A DNA stretch of 64,000 bases from CAWCGU01 sp963838095 (GCA_963838095.1 CAWIPO010000008.1:620001-684000); one strand, 5' to 3'; positions 9,294 through 18,374 are shown, counted from the first letter of the stretch. Numbers and translations: made by a program. The notes: generated by a model from the sequence alone, not told the origin.

Positions 9294-10868
9294 ATGCGCG
9301 CGCTCGCCGCCTCGATTCTCCTCCTCTCGGTGCTTGCCGTTCGGGTCACGGCGGCCACAGCGGAACCCGACCCCCTCACCCTGATCGCCGACGGCGCGCA
9401 GGGCGTCCTGGTCGCGCAAACCGAGCCGCGGGTCTGTCCCGAGCTCAGCATGGGTACGGCCGGGCTCCCGGAGGACAAGTCGGTCCGCACCGGAGCGGAT
9501 CGAGGCAACGGCCTCGCCCCGGGGGACCCGACGTCGGCGCCCGCCACGCTCCCCGACCAGATCTACCTGCGCTCGATCACGCAGACCTACAACCGCCGCT
9601 ACTGGTTCGTCCTCGACGGCGGCCGGATCTTCTACAAGTCGAACGCCGAGCAGACAGAGATCGAGCAGCCCTGGGCGCCGCTGCCGACACCGCCGTGCTT
9701 CGACGGCGACGTCCAGGGCATCTCGGCCGACGACGACGAAATGATCGCGATCGACTCCGAGCGCCAGATCTACACCATGGACGGAGCGCTCGGCGATCCG
9801 GCCTTGTTCAACTGGACCGTGCGCTGGGGCCCGGCGTTCTGGACCGGCGCCGGGCGCACGCTCCCCCCGGGCGACGTCTGGTCATGGTCGGTCTCCTCCC
9901 CGGTCGAGGACGGGACGTTCACCGACCCGGCGGGAAACAAGCACCCGGTGGGCGCCGGCAAGGTCAGCCACGTGTGGCTGCTGGGCGGCGGCGGGCAGCG
10001 GTTCACGTACATGGACCCGTGGCTGCCGTCGGACGAGAGCTACGAGATGTGCGGGCCGAGGCGAGGGCGTTTTCGCTCAGTGGCGATGTCGGCAAGCGGC
10101 TCGAGCGTGTTCGTGATCAACCGCTTCGGCGACATGTACACGCGCCTGTACGACTTCGACATTTCCGGGCCCGACTCGTTCTTCGTCACCTACAGCTACG
10201 AGGACCAGCGCGGGGTCGCCGACCCGGCGGTGCAGCTCCCGCCAGAGCGCTGGAGGCGGCAGCCGAAGATCCCCGGGCGGATCACGAGCGCGATCTCGAT
10301 CTCGAAGCGCGGCCGCGGCAGCATCCATCGCACGCTGCGCGTCGAGGGCAAGCGTGGCGACCTCACGGGGTACTGGGAAAAGGACATCGTCGACCGCGGA
10401 CGCTACGCGTGGCACTTTCACGTCACCGACGAGCCGCTGCAAGGCCGCCACGTCCGCAATCCGTGGGCCAACACCTCCGGCCGCGGACTCGGAGCGAGCG
10501 AGGACGCCGCTTGGTTGGGGGGCGCCGACGGCATCCGCATCCAGATCGCGAACTTCAACGTCCACTGCTCGCCGGCGCACTTCCGAGTTCGCCTCGGCGA
10601 CGGGACGCGGATCGACCTGGTGCTCCACACCACCGACGTGATCCGGCAGAGCCCGCGAGCGCGCGGCCTCGACGAGAACCCTCGCCTGATCCAGGGCACG
10701 ATCGAGGCGCCGAGTTCGGTGCTGGAGAGCGAGCAGCCTGCGGTGCGCGATTTCATGGCCACATACCTGACCGGGGGCCGCTTCACCCCCGCGAGGATCG
10801 ACGCCACGACCGATCGCCTCGAGTTCCCCCAGCAGGGCTGGGCCCTGCGTCCGGCAAAGAACGAGTAA
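9294..10868 (+). CDS. Secreted protein of unknown function
   Basis: A 524-aa protein that I do not recognise. The start at ATG 9294 gives a classic Sec signal peptide (MRALAASILLLSVLAVRVTA, cleavage near ATA-EP); the earlier in-frame ATG 9246 would bury it behind a polar leader. The mature part is rich in Trp, Tyr and Asp with recurring segments such as YWFVLDGGRIFYKSN, SDDEMIAIDSERQIYTMDG and SVFVINRFGDMYTRLYDFD, suggestive of beta-propeller-like blades. No catalytic motif is evident. Convergent with the EEP lipoprotein gene (3-nt gap) and divergent from the amidase gene. Confidence 0.7.
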   Translation: MRALAASILLLSVLAVRVTAATAEPDPLTLIADGAQGVLVAQTEPRVCPELSMGTAGLPEDKSVRTGADRGNGLAPGDPTSAPATLPDQIYLRSITQTYNRRYWFVLDGGRIFYKSNAEQTEIEQPWAPLPTPPCFDGDVQGISADDDEMIAIDSERQIYTMDGALGDPALFNWTVRWGPAFWTGAGRTLPPGDVWSWSVSSPVEDGTFTDPAGNKHPVGAGKVSHVWLLGGGGQRFTYMDPWLPSDESYEMCGPRRGRFRSVAMSASGSSVFVINRFGDMYTRLYDFDISGPDSFFVTYSYEDQRGVADPAVQLPPERWRRQPKIPGRITSAISISKRGRGSIHRTLRVEGKRGDLTGYWEKDIVDRGRYAWHFHVTDEPLQGRHVRNPWANTSGRGLGASEDAAWLGGADGIRIQIANFNVHCSPAHFRVRLGDGTRIDLVLHTTDVIRQSPRARGLDENPRLIQGTIEAPSSVLESEQPAVRDFMATYLTGGRFTPARIDATTDRLEFPQQGWALRPAKNE

Positions 10869-10871
10869 GCC

Positions 10872-12362
10872 CTACTCGGCGCCGCGGACCCTGAACTCGG
10901 CCGTGCCCGCGGACTCGTACTCGTCGGCGAGGAGGTAGTGGACGACGTAGCCCCCCGCGGGCAGCGGCCACGGCTCGCCCTGACTGGCGGGGCCGAGCGT
11001 GGCCCCACCGTCGATCGTCGGCGGAAGCGTCCCCGCCGAATGGCCGGCGGTGTACGTCCAGATCAGGTAGTCGTCGCGCTCGGGGTCGGGTGCCGAGGCC
11101 TCCAAGACCGCGAGCCAGTCCCAGCGATTGGCGGGAGCCCGGGCCCAGGAGACCTCGATCGGTTGCCCGGGCGCATAGGTGCGCCGGTCGGTCGAGAGCT
11201 CGAGGCGCGCCTGCGGATCGCGTAGGTGCAGCGAAACGCGGGCGATCTCCGTGCCGTCGTCCGCGGAGAGCACCACGTCGTAAGCCCCGGGGTCCCAGCC
11301 GGCCGTATCGAGGCTTGTCGTCCCTCGATCGCCAGAGGCATCCGGCGTCTCGATGGCGTCGGCGGGGTCGCCGCCCTCGGGGACGACGGCAAGCTCGCCG
11401 CCCGGTCCGGGCGCGTTGTACGTGACAGCGATCTCGTCACCGACCGTTCGCAGGCGCGCGTCGACCGCGACGAGCGTCGGCATCGCCACCGGCGTCACTT
11501 CGAGAGTCGAGAGCACGGCACGGTGATCGGAAGTCCACGAAACATCGGCCTCGATGTCCACATCATCGCCGCCGCGCTCGCCGACGAGCTTCGAGTCGAG
11601 CGTGGTCGACGGACCGGCTGCGTAGACGTAGTCGATGCGCTCCCCCGAGGGCCGGTGCGTGAAGCCGGGATCCTCGACCGGATCCGGATGTGTCTCCCGG
11701 TACGTGTCGCGGAACCCGAGGCCGAAGAGCTTCTCGCTGACGGGCCAGGCGACCGGTTCGGGGATCTCCGGACGGCTGCCGGCCGTCTCCTCGACGTAGT
11801 CGAGGCTCGACGGCTGGTTGAAATCCCCGGTGAGGAAGACGGGATAGCCGTCATCCAGCAGCTCAGCCATCGCCGCGAACGGAGCCTCCATCGCAGCGGT
11901 CCGGACCTGGTTCTCGCTTTCGATCACTGACGCGACCGAATCGCCGTTGCGCAGTAGCCGCGGACCCCAAGCGACGTAGTCGAGGTGGTCGTTGAAGAAC
12001 GGGACGACGTAGCCGGGCTCGACCTCGATCAGCGCGTACAGCCCGTCGCCGCCCGAGGGCTCGAGGATCGGGTACTTGGAGAGCAGCTGGAGCGAGGTGT
12101 TGTGGTAGGGGTAGCCGGTCTTCCTGGCGATCTCGGGCAAACGCTCGTAGGACTCCAGGACCCCGACGACGTCGGCGTCGAGGTCGCGGATCACCGCGTC
12201 GGTCGCCGGCCCACCCCCGTACTCGACGTTGTAGACGAGCACGTCGAGTCGCACGCGATCGGCCTGCGCGGGCTCGGGCGCGTCGTCGTCGCCACCGCAG
12301 CCGGCGAACGCGAGCAGGCCCAGGACCAGTGCCGCCGCGAGCCTCCTGCGGGGCGCCGGCAT
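10872..12362 (-). CDS. Endonuclease/exonuclease/phosphatase (EEP) fold lipoprotein
   Basis: A 496-aa predicted lipoprotein: basic n-region, hydrophobic core and lipobox LLAFAGC followed by acidic residues. The EEP fold core has VLVYNVEYGG, LTGDFNQPSS (metal/catalytic Asp and Asn) and the C-terminal SDHRAVLSTL. After about residue 310 come two beta-rich segments (Ig-like; AVTYNAPGPGGELAVVPEGG ... DDYLIWTYTAGH) that may bind surface polymers. Related extracellular members are nucleases, phosphodiesterases or sphingomyelinase-like; the substrate here is unknown. Start ATG 12362 is 2 nt after the dapB stop, so it is probably co-transcribed with dapB. Confidence 0.8.
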   Translation of the reverse strand: MPAPRRRLAAALVLGLLAFAGCGGDDDAPEPAQADRVRLDVLVYNVEYGGGPATDAVIRDLDADVVGVLESYERLPEIARKTGYPYHNTSLQLLSKYPILEPSGGDGLYALIEVEPGYVVPFFNDHLDYVAWGPRLLRNGDSVASVIESENQVRTAAMEAPFAAMAELLDDGYPVFLTGDFNQPSSLDYVEETAGSRPEIPEPVAWPVSEKLFGLGFRDTYRETHPDPVEDPGFTHRPSGERIDYVYAAGPSTTLDSKLVGERGGDDVDIEADVSWTSDHRAVLSTLEVTPVAMPTLVAVDARLRTVGDEIAVTYNAPGPGGELAVVPEGGDPADAIETPDASGDRGTTSLDTAGWDPGAYDVVLSADDGTEIARVSLHLRDPQARLELSTDRRTYAPGQPIEVSWARAPANRWDWLAVLEASAPDPERDDYLIWTYTAGHSAGTLPPTIDGGATLGPASQGEPWPLPAGGYVVHYLLADEYESAGTAEFRVRGAE

Positions 12363-12364
12363 GT

Positions 12365-13039
12365 CTAGAGGAAGTTTTCGAGGCCGACCACGAGCGGGTC
12401 GGCCTGGTCCCCCACGCGTCTGATCGCCAGAAGCACTCCTGGCATGAACGAGCTGCGGTCGATCGAGTCGTGGCGGATCGAGAGCGTCTGGCCCTCGCCT
12501 CCGAAGATCACTTCCTGGTGGGCGACGAGCCCGGGCAGGCGAACGGAGTGGATCGGCTCGTGGACGTTGCCGCCGGCCTTCAGGATCAGGTCGGCCGTCC
12601 GCTTCGCCGTCCCCGAAGGGGCGTCGAGCTTGCGATCGTGGTGGAGCTCGACGATCTCGCACTCGGGCATGTGCTTCGCGGCCTGGGCCGAGAGCTGCAT
12701 CATCAGCACGGCGCCGATCGCGAAGTTCGGAGCGACGAAACAGCGGGCGCCATCCGCAGACTCGCTCTCGACGATCGAGCGCAGCTCCTCGAGGTCGAAC
12801 CCGGTCGCCCCGACCACGGCGTGGACTCCGGCACGCACACACTCCGCCACGTTCGCCGGCACGTGCTCCCCGAGCGAGAAGTCGACGACGACATCGGCCT
12901 GCTCGAGTACGTCCGCAAGCGGCGTGTCGAGCGCCGGATCGGCCCGCCCGACCAGCTCCATGTCCTCCGCGCTCTCAACCGCTTCGCAGACCGTCGCGCC
13001 CATGCGCCCGGCGGCGCCGGAGACTCCTACCCGTATCAC
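12365..13039 (-). CDS. dapB: 4-hydroxy-tetrahydrodipicolinate reductase
   Basis: NAD(P)H-dependent reductase of the diaminopimelate/lysine pathway (224 aa, slightly shorter than most). N-terminal nucleotide-binding motif VGVSGAAGRMG, VVDFS, GATG, and the family signature ELHHDRKLDAPSGTA with catalytic His and Lys residues are all present. It lies 28 nt downstream of the M16 peptidase gene and 2 nt upstream of the EEP lipoprotein gene. Confidence 0.95.
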   Translation of the reverse strand: MIRVGVSGAAGRMGATVCEAVESAEDMELVGRADPALDTPLADVLEQADVVVDFSLGEHVPANVAECVRAGVHAVVGATGFDLEELRSIVESESADGARCFVAPNFAIGAVLMMQLSAQAAKHMPECEIVELHHDRKLDAPSGTAKRTADLILKAGGNVHEPIHSVRLPGLVAHQEVIFGGEGQTLSIRHDSIDRSSFMPGVLLAIRRVGDQADPLVVGLENFL

Positions 13040-13067
13040 CGGCCTAGCGTATTACGCGCTCCGAACG

Positions 13068-14354
13068 TCAAGCAGCGACGAGCTCGCCGCTGACCGGCGC
13101 GAGCGCGGAGCGGAAACGGTCCTCATCGGTCCCCACGCAGGCGGCCGAAAAGCGACTCGGGTCATACAGCTCGGCAGCCAGCTCCCCGACCTCGTCCTCC
13201 CCGACGGCGTCGACACGCCGCAGCAGCTCGTCGAGCGAGAGGAGCGGGATGTCGAACAGGGTCGATCGGGCGATCCGCCCCATGCGGGCGCCGCTCGACT
13301 CCAGGCCCAGGACCATTCGGCCCTTGACGTGCTCCTTCGCGCGTTCCAGCTCTTCGCCCGAAGCCCCGTCGGTGCTCAGGTGGGCGAGCTCGCGGCCGAT
13401 GATCTCCATCGCCTCGGTGACGTTTTCCTTGCGCGTGCCGACGTATGTCGCGACTGCGCCGGCGTCCATGTACTGCTCGCTGTAGGAGCCGACCGAGTAC
13501 GCGAGGCCGCGCTTCTCGCGCACCTCACGGAACAGGCGTGAGGAGGTGGAGCCGCCGAAGATCGAGTCCAGCACCCCGAGCGTGAACCGGCGGTCGTCGC
13601 CGCGCGAGATTCCCGGCGCCCCGAGGCAGATGTGGTACTGCTCGGTGTCCTTCTGGTAGAAGCTCGCCGTCGGCTGATGGCCATTGACTCCGTCGGGGGG
13701 GTCACCGGGGTCGCCCGCGGTGGCCGCGACGTGGCGCGACGCGAGCTCGACTATGTGGGCGTGGTCGAGGTTTCCGGCGGCCGCGACGACGATGTTTGGA
13801 CCGACGTAGCGGCGGCGGTGGTAGCCGTCGATCTCCGGCACGGCGATCGAGCCGATGATCTCGGCTCGGCCGATCACCCGCCGGCCGAGCGGGTGCTGGC
13901 CGAAGAGCGCCTCGGCGAGCACGTCGTGGACGCGATCCTGCGGCTCGTCCTCGTACATCGCGATCTCCTCGCAGACCACCTCGCGCTCGGAGTCGACCTC
14001 CGGGTAGGTGGGCCCGAGCAGCATCTCGGCGAGCAGGTCGAAGGCTCGGTCGGTGTGCTCGTCCAGGAACCGGGCGTGCAGGTGCGTGGACTCCTTGCTG
14101 GTTGCGGCGTTGACCGAGGCGCCCATGCCGTCGAAGAGCTCCGAGATCTCGATCGCCGAATAGCGCTCGGTGCCCTTGAACAGCAGGTGCTCGAGGAAGT
14201 GTGAGACACCCGCCTGAGCGGGATCCTCGTCGCGGGAACCGGTCCTCACCCAGAGGCCGACCGCAACCGAGCGCACCGAGGGCATCGCCTCAGTGACGAC
14301 GCGAACGCCGTTGTCGAGCTGAGTGAGCTCGACGCCCTCAGGGAGTTCGGTCAA
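13068..14354 (-). CDS. M16-family zinc peptidase (processing-peptidase type)
   Basis: A 428-aa single-repeat M16B (pitrilysin/MPP-like) metallopeptidase. The zinc motif is the inverted HxxEH in HFLEHLLFKGTERY, with a downstream metal-ligand Glu in REVVCEEIAMYED. The C-terminal half has the R/Y-type substrate-positioning region (REKRGLAYSVGSY). The TTG start at 14354 overlaps the pnp stop as TTGA. pnp followed by an M16 peptidase and dapB is a conserved actinobacterial arrangement; the physiological substrate is not known. Confidence 0.9.
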   Translation of the reverse strand: MTELPEGVELTQLDNGVRVVTEAMPSVRSVAVGLWVRTGSRDEDPAQAGVSHFLEHLLFKGTERYSAIEISELFDGMGASVNAATSKESTHLHARFLDEHTDRAFDLLAEMLLGPTYPEVDSEREVVCEEIAMYEDEPQDRVHDVLAEALFGQHPLGRRVIGRAEIIGSIAVPEIDGYHRRRYVGPNIVVAAAGNLDHAHIVELASRHVAATAGDPGDPPDGVNGHQPTASFYQKDTEQYHICLGAPGISRGDDRRFTLGVLDSIFGGSTSSRLFREVREKRGLAYSVGSYSEQYMDAGAVATYVGTRKENVTEAMEIIGRELAHLSTDGASGEELERAKEHVKGRMVLGLESSGARMGRIARSTLFDIPLLSLDELLRRVDAVGEDEVGELAAELYDPSRFSAACVGTDEDRFRSALAPVSGELVAA

Positions 14355-16612
14355 CGTCTGCGATCGCGGCTGCCGCCGCCGTCGCGCCCGCGTCCACCGC
14401 GGTCGCGGCTGCCCCGGTCGCGGCCGCCGCGACCTCCACCGTCGCGGCTGCCACCGCCACCGCCGCTGGTGCCCATCGCGATCAGCTCCTCGGGCGTCTT
14501 GCCCTCAATCGCCGGATCGTCGGAAAGGCGGAGGCCGATCCGGCCTCGCTCCTTGTCGACCTCGGCGACCGTGACGTCTAGCTCGTCGCCGGCGCTGAGA
14601 ACGCTTTCGACGGTCTCCACCCGCTCTCCGGGCTTCACGTTCGAGATGTGCAGCAGGCCGTCGGTTCCCTTGGTCAGCTCAACAAAGGCGCCGAAGGTCG
14701 TGGTCTTCACGACCTTGCCCTTGTAGCGGTCACCGATCTCGGCTTCCTTGGTCATCGCCTGGATCCGCTGGACGCAGGCATCGACCAGCTCGCCGCTGGC
14801 GGCGTAGACGCGGACCGTGCCGTCGTCCTCGATGTCGATTTCGGCCTCGAACTCCTCCTGCAGAGCGCGGATCGTCTCCCCGCCCTTGCCGATCACGGCG
14901 CCGATCTTGTCGGGGTCGATCTTGATCGACTCGATTCGCGGAGCGAACTTGGAGAGCTGCTCGCGCGGCGCGTCGATCGCCTCGGCCATCTTCTCGAGGA
15001 TGAACAGGCGGCCCTTGCGTGCCTGCTCGAGCGCCTCGGTGAGGATCTCGAAGGTGACGCCCGTGATCTTGATGTCCATCTGCAGGGCCGTGATGCCCTC
15101 GTTCGTGCCGGCGACCTTGAAATCCATGTCGCCGAGGTGGTCCTCGACGCCGGCGATGTCGGTGAGGACGATGTGGCTGTCCTCCTCCTTGATCAGGCCC
15201 ATCGCGACGCCCGCGACCGGCGCGCTGACCGGAACTCCCGCGGCCTGCAGCGCCATGGACGACGCGCACACCGAACCCATCGAGGACGAGCCGTTGGACT
15301 CCAGGGTGTCGGAGACGACCCGCGTCACGTAGGGGAAGTCCTCCTGGCTCGGGATCGTCGCCGCGAGCGCGCGCTCGGCGAGCGCTCCGTGGCCGATGTC
15401 CCGGCGCTTGGGACCGCGCATGAATCCGGCCTCCCCGACCGAGAAGGGCGGGAAGTTGTAGTGGTGCCAGAAGCTCTTGGTCTCCTGGAGCCCGAGGTTG
15501 TCCACCTTCATGTCCATCCGAGTCGTGCCGAGCGCGACGCTGGAGAGGATCTGCGTCTCACCGCGGGTGAACAGCGCAGAGCCGTGCACTCGGGGAGCGA
15601 CGTCTACCTCCGTTTCGATCGGGCGGATCTCGTCCTGCGCGCGACCGTCAGGGCGCTTCTTGTCGACGGCGATCCGCTTCCGGATCACGTCCTTTTCGAG
15701 CTTCGCGAACGCCGTCGAGACCTCGGCGGCCCGCTCCGGGTCGGGACCGTCGCCGTTCTCGGACGGGGCGTACTGCTCGAGCACGGCCTCCTCGACGGAA
15801 TCGATCGCATCCTGGCGAGGGAGCTTTTCGGGGATCTGGGTCGCCTCGTCGAGCTGGCCGCCGTGGGACCCGCGAATCGAGTCGATCAGGTCGGGATCGA
15901 CAACGGGCTCCTCGACCTCGAGCTTCTCCTTGCCGGCGGCTTCACGCAACTCCTCGATCGCGCCGACGATCTTCTTGATCTCGTCGTGGGCAATGTCCAG
16001 GGCATCGAGCACTTCCTGCTCGGTGACGCCCGTGGCGCCGCACTCGACCATCAGGATCGCGTCCTTCGAGCCGGAGACGATCAGGTCCATCTCCAGGTCC
16101 TCGCCGCGGTCCTCAGGTGGGTTGACGACGAAGTCGCCGTCGAGCTTCCCGACCCGGACCGCGCCGACGTGCTCCGCCACCGGGATATCGGAAATGGCGA
16201 GGGCTGCAGAAGCCCCGTTCATGGCCAGGATGTCGTACGGATGGACGCTGTCCACGGACATCGGCTGCGAGACGAGCTGCGTCTCGCGATGCCAGCCCTT
16301 GGGGAAGAGCGGCCGCAGCGGGCGATCGATCATCCGCGCGGTCAGCGTCGCCTTCTCACCGGCGCGCGCTTCGCGGCGGAAGAAGGAACCCGGGATCTTG
16401 CCTGCGGCGTAGTGCTTCTCCTCGACGTCGACCGTCAGCGGTAGAAAGTCGACGTCGCGCTCCCTGTCCGAGGTCGCCGTGGAGAGCACCATCGTGTCTC
16501 CCTGGCGAACCACGACCGCACCGCCGGCCTGACGGGCCAGCTTTCCGGTCTCGAAGGAAATCTCCTCACCGCCAACCTCCACCGAGACGCGGCGTACATC
16601 AAACATGCTCAT
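14351..16612 (-). CDS. pnp: Polyribonucleotide nucleotidyltransferase (PNPase)
   Basis: Phosphorolytic 3'-5' exoribonuclease and polymerase (753 aa). Two RNase PH domains are seen: N-terminal with LRPLFPKGW, and the catalytic second one with VVSDTLESNGSSSMGSVCASS and DITG-region residues DFKVAGTNEGITALQMDIKI. A KH domain (KIGAVIGKGGETI) and an S1 domain (GDRYKGKVVKTTTFGAFVEL) follow, then a low-complexity Gly/Arg/Asp tail of about 40 residues typical of RNA-interacting tails. The start ATG is preceded by an AAAGGAAG ribosome-binding site and a strong leader hairpin. It is downstream of rpsO but separated from it by three redox-type genes. Confidence 0.97.
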   Translation of the reverse strand: MSMFDVRRVSVEVGGEEISFETGKLARQAGGAVVVRQGDTMVLSTATSDRERDVDFLPLTVDVEEKHYAAGKIPGSFFRREARAGEKATLTARMIDRPLRPLFPKGWHRETQLVSQPMSVDSVHPYDILAMNGASAALAISDIPVAEHVGAVRVGKLDGDFVVNPPEDRGEDLEMDLIVSGSKDAILMVECGATGVTEQEVLDALDIAHDEIKKIVGAIEELREAAGKEKLEVEEPVVDPDLIDSIRGSHGGQLDEATQIPEKLPRQDAIDSVEEAVLEQYAPSENGDGPDPERAAEVSTAFAKLEKDVIRKRIAVDKKRPDGRAQDEIRPIETEVDVAPRVHGSALFTRGETQILSSVALGTTRMDMKVDNLGLQETKSFWHHYNFPPFSVGEAGFMRGPKRRDIGHGALAERALAATIPSQEDFPYVTRVVSDTLESNGSSSMGSVCASSMALQAAGVPVSAPVAGVAMGLIKEEDSHIVLTDIAGVEDHLGDMDFKVAGTNEGITALQMDIKITGVTFEILTEALEQARKGRLFILEKMAEAIDAPREQLSKFAPRIESIKIDPDKIGAVIGKGGETIRALQEEFEAEIDIEDDGTVRVYAASGELVDACVQRIQAMTKEAEIGDRYKGKVVKTTTFGAFVELTKGTDGLLHISNVKPGERVETVESVLSAGDELDVTVAEVDKERGRIGLRLSDDPAIEGKTPEELIAMGTSGGGGGSRDGGGRGGRDRGSRDRGGRGRDGGGSRDRRR

Positions 16613-16630
16613 TAAATTCGTACTTCCTTT

Positions 16631-16695
16631 CGGCCCCCCGGCTGGAGACCTCTTTGCATCGGATTTTGTGTTGGGGGCATGGTAGCGGGGGGCCG
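16631..16695 (-). promoter_or_regulatory. pnp leader hairpin
   Basis: A perfect 10-bp inverted repeat (CGGCCCCCCG and CGGGGGGCCG, at 16686-16695 and 16631-16640) encloses about 45 nt directly upstream of the pnp ribosome-binding site. A long leader stem fits the known autoregulation of pnp in enterobacteria, where RNase III and PNPase act on a leader hairpin. It could instead end the upstream transcript, but no T-run follows. Confidence 0.45.
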
Positions 16696-16709
16696 CAAGT
16701 TGCCCCGAC

Positions 16710-17210
16710 TCAGTTGGCGAGCGCTGCGAGCGCCTCCCCTACCTGCCCCAAGACCATTTGTCTCCGGATGAACGCTGCGGGCGTCCCCGTAACGCCTGCC
16801 CGGATGCCAGTCTCGAAGTCCCGCCTGATCCGCGCCTCGATTTCAGCGGAGCGGCGATCGGCGTCGAAGCGCTCCAGGTCGAGGCCGAGTGCCTCGGCCC
16901 GCTCCCACAGATGCGGGTCGTCCTGATGGCTCTGGTCTGCGTAGAGCGCGTCGACCAGCTCCCAAAACGCCTCCTCTCGCTGCTTCGCGGCCGCTTCGGC
17001 GGCCGCGTGGAGCGCCGGCGCACGCTTGTGCTTGGCTGGCATCGGGAAGTGCCGGAAGCAGAGGCGAATTGGGAGCCCGCGCATGTCGGGCCACGTTGCT
17101 GCGCAATGCGGGCACCCGAGGTCCAAATAGACGATCGCCTCCGGCCCATTCCCGCGCGCGTGATCGCCGCCGCCGATAGGCGGAACCGCGGCGCTGCCGA
17201 GCTCACCCAA
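16710..17210 (-). CDS. DsbA-family thioredoxin-fold protein
   Basis: About 166 aa. A CxxC active site (GCPHCAATW) is followed by LCFRHFPMPAKHKRAP, an all-helical insertion (EEAFWELVDALYADQSHQ), and the cis-Pro loop TGTPAAFI, the standard DsbA/2-hydroxychromene-isomerase-like layout. No signal peptide is seen with the chosen TTG 17210 start, which overlaps the upstream SnoaL-like stop; a longer form starting within that gene is less likely. Cytoplasmic DsbA-like proteins of this type are common in actinobacteria. Grouped with a peroxiredoxin, it probably acts in thiol redox chemistry. Confidence 0.75.
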   Translation of the reverse strand: MGELGSAAVPPIGGGDHARGNGPEAIVYLDLGCPHCAATWPDMRGLPIRLCFRHFPMPAKHKRAPALHAAAEAAAKQREEAFWELVDALYADQSHQDDPHLWERAEALGLDLERFDADRRSAEIEARIRRDFETGIRAGVTGTPAAFIRRQMVLGQVGEALAALAN

Positions 17211-17637
17211 GGCCGGCGGCCGCCAGCGCTTCGTCCCTGGATGCGTAGGCGCGAAACTCGTAGAGCAGCCTGCGGCGGACGCGCCACAGCTGGTACACGT
17301 CGAGATCGACACCGATCTCCTCTCGGCCCCGTGCCTGGAAGCGCATGTGCGTCACAAACACGCCTTCCTCGGCGGTCCCGCGCCCTCCCAGCACGGCGAC
17401 GATCTCGGCGTTGATCTCCTCCCATGGCTCGATGAAGGTCGCCCAGAAGTGCCGCACGCCTTCGTGGCCGCGATAGACGGCGTCGACGTCGGGGAGGAGT
17501 CGCGCGGTGTGCCATTCGATCTCGGGATCGATGCTGGCTATCGCTCGTTCGAGATCGCCTGTGTTCCAGGCCTCGATCCCGGGCCCGAGGACCGCCATCA
17601 GCCCTTCGCCGTTCGCGTCTCCCGACGCCTCGCTCAT
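17203..17637 (-). CDS. SnoaL-like (NTF2-fold) protein
   Basis: 144 aa with the NTF2-like cone fold pattern: GIEAWNTGDLERAIASIDPEIEWHT, YRGHEGVRHFWATF, and beta strands ending VYQLWRVRRRLLYEFRAYASRDEAL. The fold is used by small enzymes and ligand-binding proteins, so no reaction can be assigned. Start ATG 17637 overlaps the peroxiredoxin stop by 1 nt (TGATG) and its stop overlaps the DsbA-like start, so all three are translationally coupled. Confidence 0.8.
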   Translation of the reverse strand: MSEASGDANGEGLMAVLGPGIEAWNTGDLERAIASIDPEIEWHTARLLPDVDAVYRGHEGVRHFWATFIEPWEEINAEIVAVLGGRGTAEEGVFVTHMRFQARGREEIGVDLDVYQLWRVRRRLLYEFRAYASRDEALAAAGLG

Positions 17638-18089
17638 CAGGCGTCGAGCGCGTCGAAGATGAGGTTCGCGCCAGGAATCTCCAGATCCGAAGGCGAGGCA
17701 TACGACCACTCGACGACGCCGTCGGGTCCGACCAGCACCAGGCAGCGATTGTTGAACCCCCGCTCCTCCTGGTAGGCGCCGTACGAGGCGGACATCCTTC
17801 CCTTCGGGTGAAAGTCGGCCAGCAACTGCATCGTCAAGCCCAGCTTCTCGCGGAAGGCGTGGTGGCAGAAGACGCCGTCGACGCTGACGCCCACCAAGGT
17901 CGCGCCCTTGGCCTCGATCTCCTCGAGCACCTCCTGGTAGACCGAGAGCTGATCCGAGCAGACCGGGCTGAAGTCGCCGGGATAGAAACAGAGCAGCAGG
18001 CGCTTGCCGGAAAAGTCGCCCAGCGTCACCTTCTGCAGATCCTGGTCGCGAAGCTTGAAGTCGGGGGCGGCGGTGCCCGGCTCGATCAC
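17637..18089 (-). CDS. Peroxiredoxin (AhpC/TSA family)
   Basis: 150-aa thiol peroxidase. The peroxidatic cysteine lies in FYPGDFSPVCSDQ, the PxxxC-type loop (here F-S-P-V-C), with an Arg in the later active-site region. Further cysteines (VFCHHAF, NNRCLVL) might resolve the sulfenate. The length fits the AhpE/BCP-like group. It starts 15 nt after the rpsO stop and leads a three-gene coupled cassette inserted between rpsO and pnp. Confidence 0.88.
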   Translation of the reverse strand: MIEPGTAAPDFKLRDQDLQKVTLGDFSGKRLLLCFYPGDFSPVCSDQLSVYQEVLEEIEAKGATLVGVSVDGVFCHHAFREKLGLTMQLLADFHPKGRMSASYGAYQEERGFNNRCLVLVGPDGVVEWSYASPSDLEIPGANLIFDALDA

Positions 18090-18104
18090 GAGCGCTTCCT
18101 CGGG

Positions 18105-18374
18105 CTAGTGACGCAAGCCGAGGTCGGCCACCACGGCGCGGTATCGATCGAGATCGATCCGCTCCAGGTAGCGGAGCAGGCGCCGGCGCCGGCCGACCAG
18201 CATCAGCAGTCCGCGGCGTGAATGGTGGTCCTTGCGATGGGAGCGAAGGTGTTCGGTGAGCTCGTTGATGCGCTCAGTGAGCAGCGCGATCTGAACCTCT
18301 GCCGAACCGGTGTCGTCGTCTGCGCGGCCGAAGCGGCCTATCAGCTCGGCCTTCTTGTCCTTGGTCAGTGTCAT
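18105..18374 (-). CDS. rpsO: 30S ribosomal protein S15
   Basis: 89 aa, full length. The S15 signature DTGSAEVQIALLTERINELTEHLRSHRKDHHSRRGLLMLVGRRRRLLRYL is intact over residues 21-72, including the rRNA-binding GxxxLVGRRRRLL helix. It binds the central domain of 16S rRNA early in 30S assembly. It lies downstream of ribF; rpsO-pnp proximity is conserved but three genes intervene here. Confidence 0.97.
   Translation of the reverse strand: MTLTKDKKAELIGRFGRADDDTGSAEVQIALLTERINELTEHLRSHRKDHHSRRGLLMLVGRRRRLLRYLERIDLDRYRAVVADLGLRH

Noticed and set aside
10872..12842. Longer version of the EEP protein reaching into dapB
   Set aside because: The extra N-terminus is an out-of-frame reading of dapB; the lipoprotein signal peptide begins at 12362.
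14354..14480. Tandem-like GGTCGCGG/CCGCGACC pattern at the pnp 3' end
   Set aside because: Explained by the Gly/Arg/Asp low-complexity tail of PNPase, not an independent repeat element.
14648..16444. Long open frame (about 598 codons) on the plus strand opposite pnp
   Set aside because: Antisense shadow of a certain gene; GC-rich third positions remove stops. No family motif or ribosome-binding site.
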